This document shows positions 6,432 to 6,728 of a DNA stretch of 6,728 bases, one piece after another. The translations under genes were made by a program, and so were the position numbers. The notes below the pieces were generated by a model, which saw only the letters and a program-made list of their open reading frames with translations, had not been told where the DNA came from and did no database searches. This DNA comes from an uncultured Leptotrichia sp. (GTDB lineage Bacteria > Fusobacteriota > Fusobacteriia > Fusobacteriales > Leptotrichiaceae), in the NCBI GenBank assembly GCA_938017765.1, contig CALIJH010000066.1, forward strand, positions 1 to 6,728. Reading direction: 5' to 3'. Position 1 is the first letter of the stretch. Each line of letters starts with the position of its first letter.

Positions 6432-6478
6432 ATAATTTAAAAATTTTATTCTTACTACTGATTCTGTTATTTGACTCT

Positions 6479-6499
6479 ATTATATATCGTCAAATTGAC
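6479..6499 (-). promoter_or_regulatory. Possible second promoter with an 11-base palindrome in its spacer
   Basis: TATAAT (6484-6479, minus strand) is preceded by the odd-centred palindrome GTCAATTTGAC (6499-6489), which would occupy the -35/-10 spacer. No consensus -35 is present. More copies of the TTGAC pentamer lie at 6471-6475 and 6425-6429. The arrangement suggests a regulator site that replaces or blocks a -35. I cannot name the protein; it does not match the Rex or Fur sites I know. Confidence 0.35.
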
Positions 6500-6529
6500 A
6501 CATAAATTTTAAAATAGAAATCAATTATA

Positions 6530-6543
6530 TGAATAATTATTCA
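6530..6543. promoter_or_regulatory. 14-base perfect palindrome at the distal start site, probable operator
   Basis: TGAATAATTATTCA is its own reverse complement. It starts 10 bases after the -10 of the distal promoter (6553-6581), so it lies at or just past the expected transcription start near 6546, where a bound dimer would block initiation. MarR- or TetR-type repressors bind sites of this kind. Fur-family boxes are related in look but have a 7-1-7 structure, which this lacks. Confidence 0.45.
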
Positions 6544-6552
6544 CCTATTTTG

Positions 6553-6581
6553 ATTATACTCCTAATTTAAAAATATATCAA
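6553..6581 (-). promoter_or_regulatory. Distal sigma-70 promoter upstream of the alcohol dehydrogenase
   Basis: TTGATA (6581-6576), a 17-base spacer and TATAAT (6558-6553) on the minus strand make the strongest sigma-70 match in the window. The next gene in that direction is the dehydrogenase, giving a leader of about 165 bases. No gene of credible length lies in that leader; the only short frame noticed is MCQFDDI, starting in the middle of it. Confidence 0.6.
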
Positions 6582-6728
6582 GTTATTTTTTTCATTTAAT
6601 TATAAATTTAAAAAAATGACTATTTTAAAAATAATATTTCAATTCCGATTATTGATAAAGAAGCAAAAATGACATTTTACTGTATTTGTAAGAAAAATAT
6701 AAAAAATGAAATTGAGAAACTTTTTGAT
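6582..6728. other. AT-rich right edge, no convincing gene; possible start of a plus-strand gene at 6669
   Basis: Very AT-rich sequence upstream of the distal promoter. A plus-strand frame is open from after a TAA at 6609 to the end of the window. Its only ATG is at 6669 and would begin MTFYCICKKNIKNEIEKLFD, running off the edge. The composition is protein-like, but the ribosome site is poor (AAGAAG) and 20 codons are too few to identify anything. It could be a divergent gene, a remnant of one, or chance. The minus-strand frames here are Phe-rich and look non-coding. Confidence 0.2.

Noticed and set aside
6530..6543. Fur or PerR box
   Set aside because: The palindrome is even-centred and 14 bases long. 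Classic Fur and PerR boxes are 7-1-7 with a central spacer base and a different core.
6382..6600. Rex (NADH-sensing) operator, expected for a fermentation dehydrogenase
   Set aside because: I found no TTGTGA-N6-TCACAA-like or TTGTTAA...TTAACAA-like site in the upstream region.
1..6728. CRISPR array, tRNA/rRNA genes or insertion sequences
   Set aside because: No regularly spaced repeats, no cloverleaf-like sequence, and no transposase frame or terminal inverted repeats were seen in the window.

Overview
The window looks like a piece of a low-GC Fusobacteriota genome, most likely family Leptotrichiaceae (Leptotrichia or a close relative). The main evidence is the incomplete gene at the left edge. 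Its protein begins with the extended, basic signal-peptide region and the Trp/Tyr-rich segment that I associate with the 'autotransporter-associated N-terminal domain' of Leptotrichia-type giant surface proteins. The strong AT richness and the AGGAGG ribosome sites fit. The genus is an inference; no rRNA or other marker is present.

Every confident gene is on the minus strand, so the transcription order is right to left. At the right, 6382-6728 is a long regulatory region with up to three promoter-like elements and two palindromes. It feeds a zinc-dependent, NAD-type alcohol dehydrogenase (5320-6381), which has a Cys/His-rich tail and is closed by a strong rho-independent terminator (5251-5312).

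Next come three tandem paralogous AraC/XylS-family regulators: 4078-5115, 2982-3962 and 1948-2916. I see no terminator between them, so they could be co-transcribed, although each is preceded by a TATAAT box. They share an unusually well conserved second helix-turn-helix, including a 38-base exact DNA repeat between the outer two genes. The outer two also share a promoter-proximal motif. The middle gene has its perfect Shine-Dalgarno 33 bases from its best ATG, with a possible hairpin in between that would close the gap.

An AT-rich gap (1710-1947) with a probable weak terminator leads into the autotransporter gene (1-1709). The window holds 569 codons of it; the passenger remainder and the beta-barrel lie off the left edge.

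The natural working model is that one or more of the three regulators control the neighbouring surface protein, possibly in response to a small ligand or host signal. That is inference from position only. The AraC block is much more AT-rich than its flanking genes: 12 G+C in 2281-2340, against 25 in 5341-5400 and 24 in 601-660.
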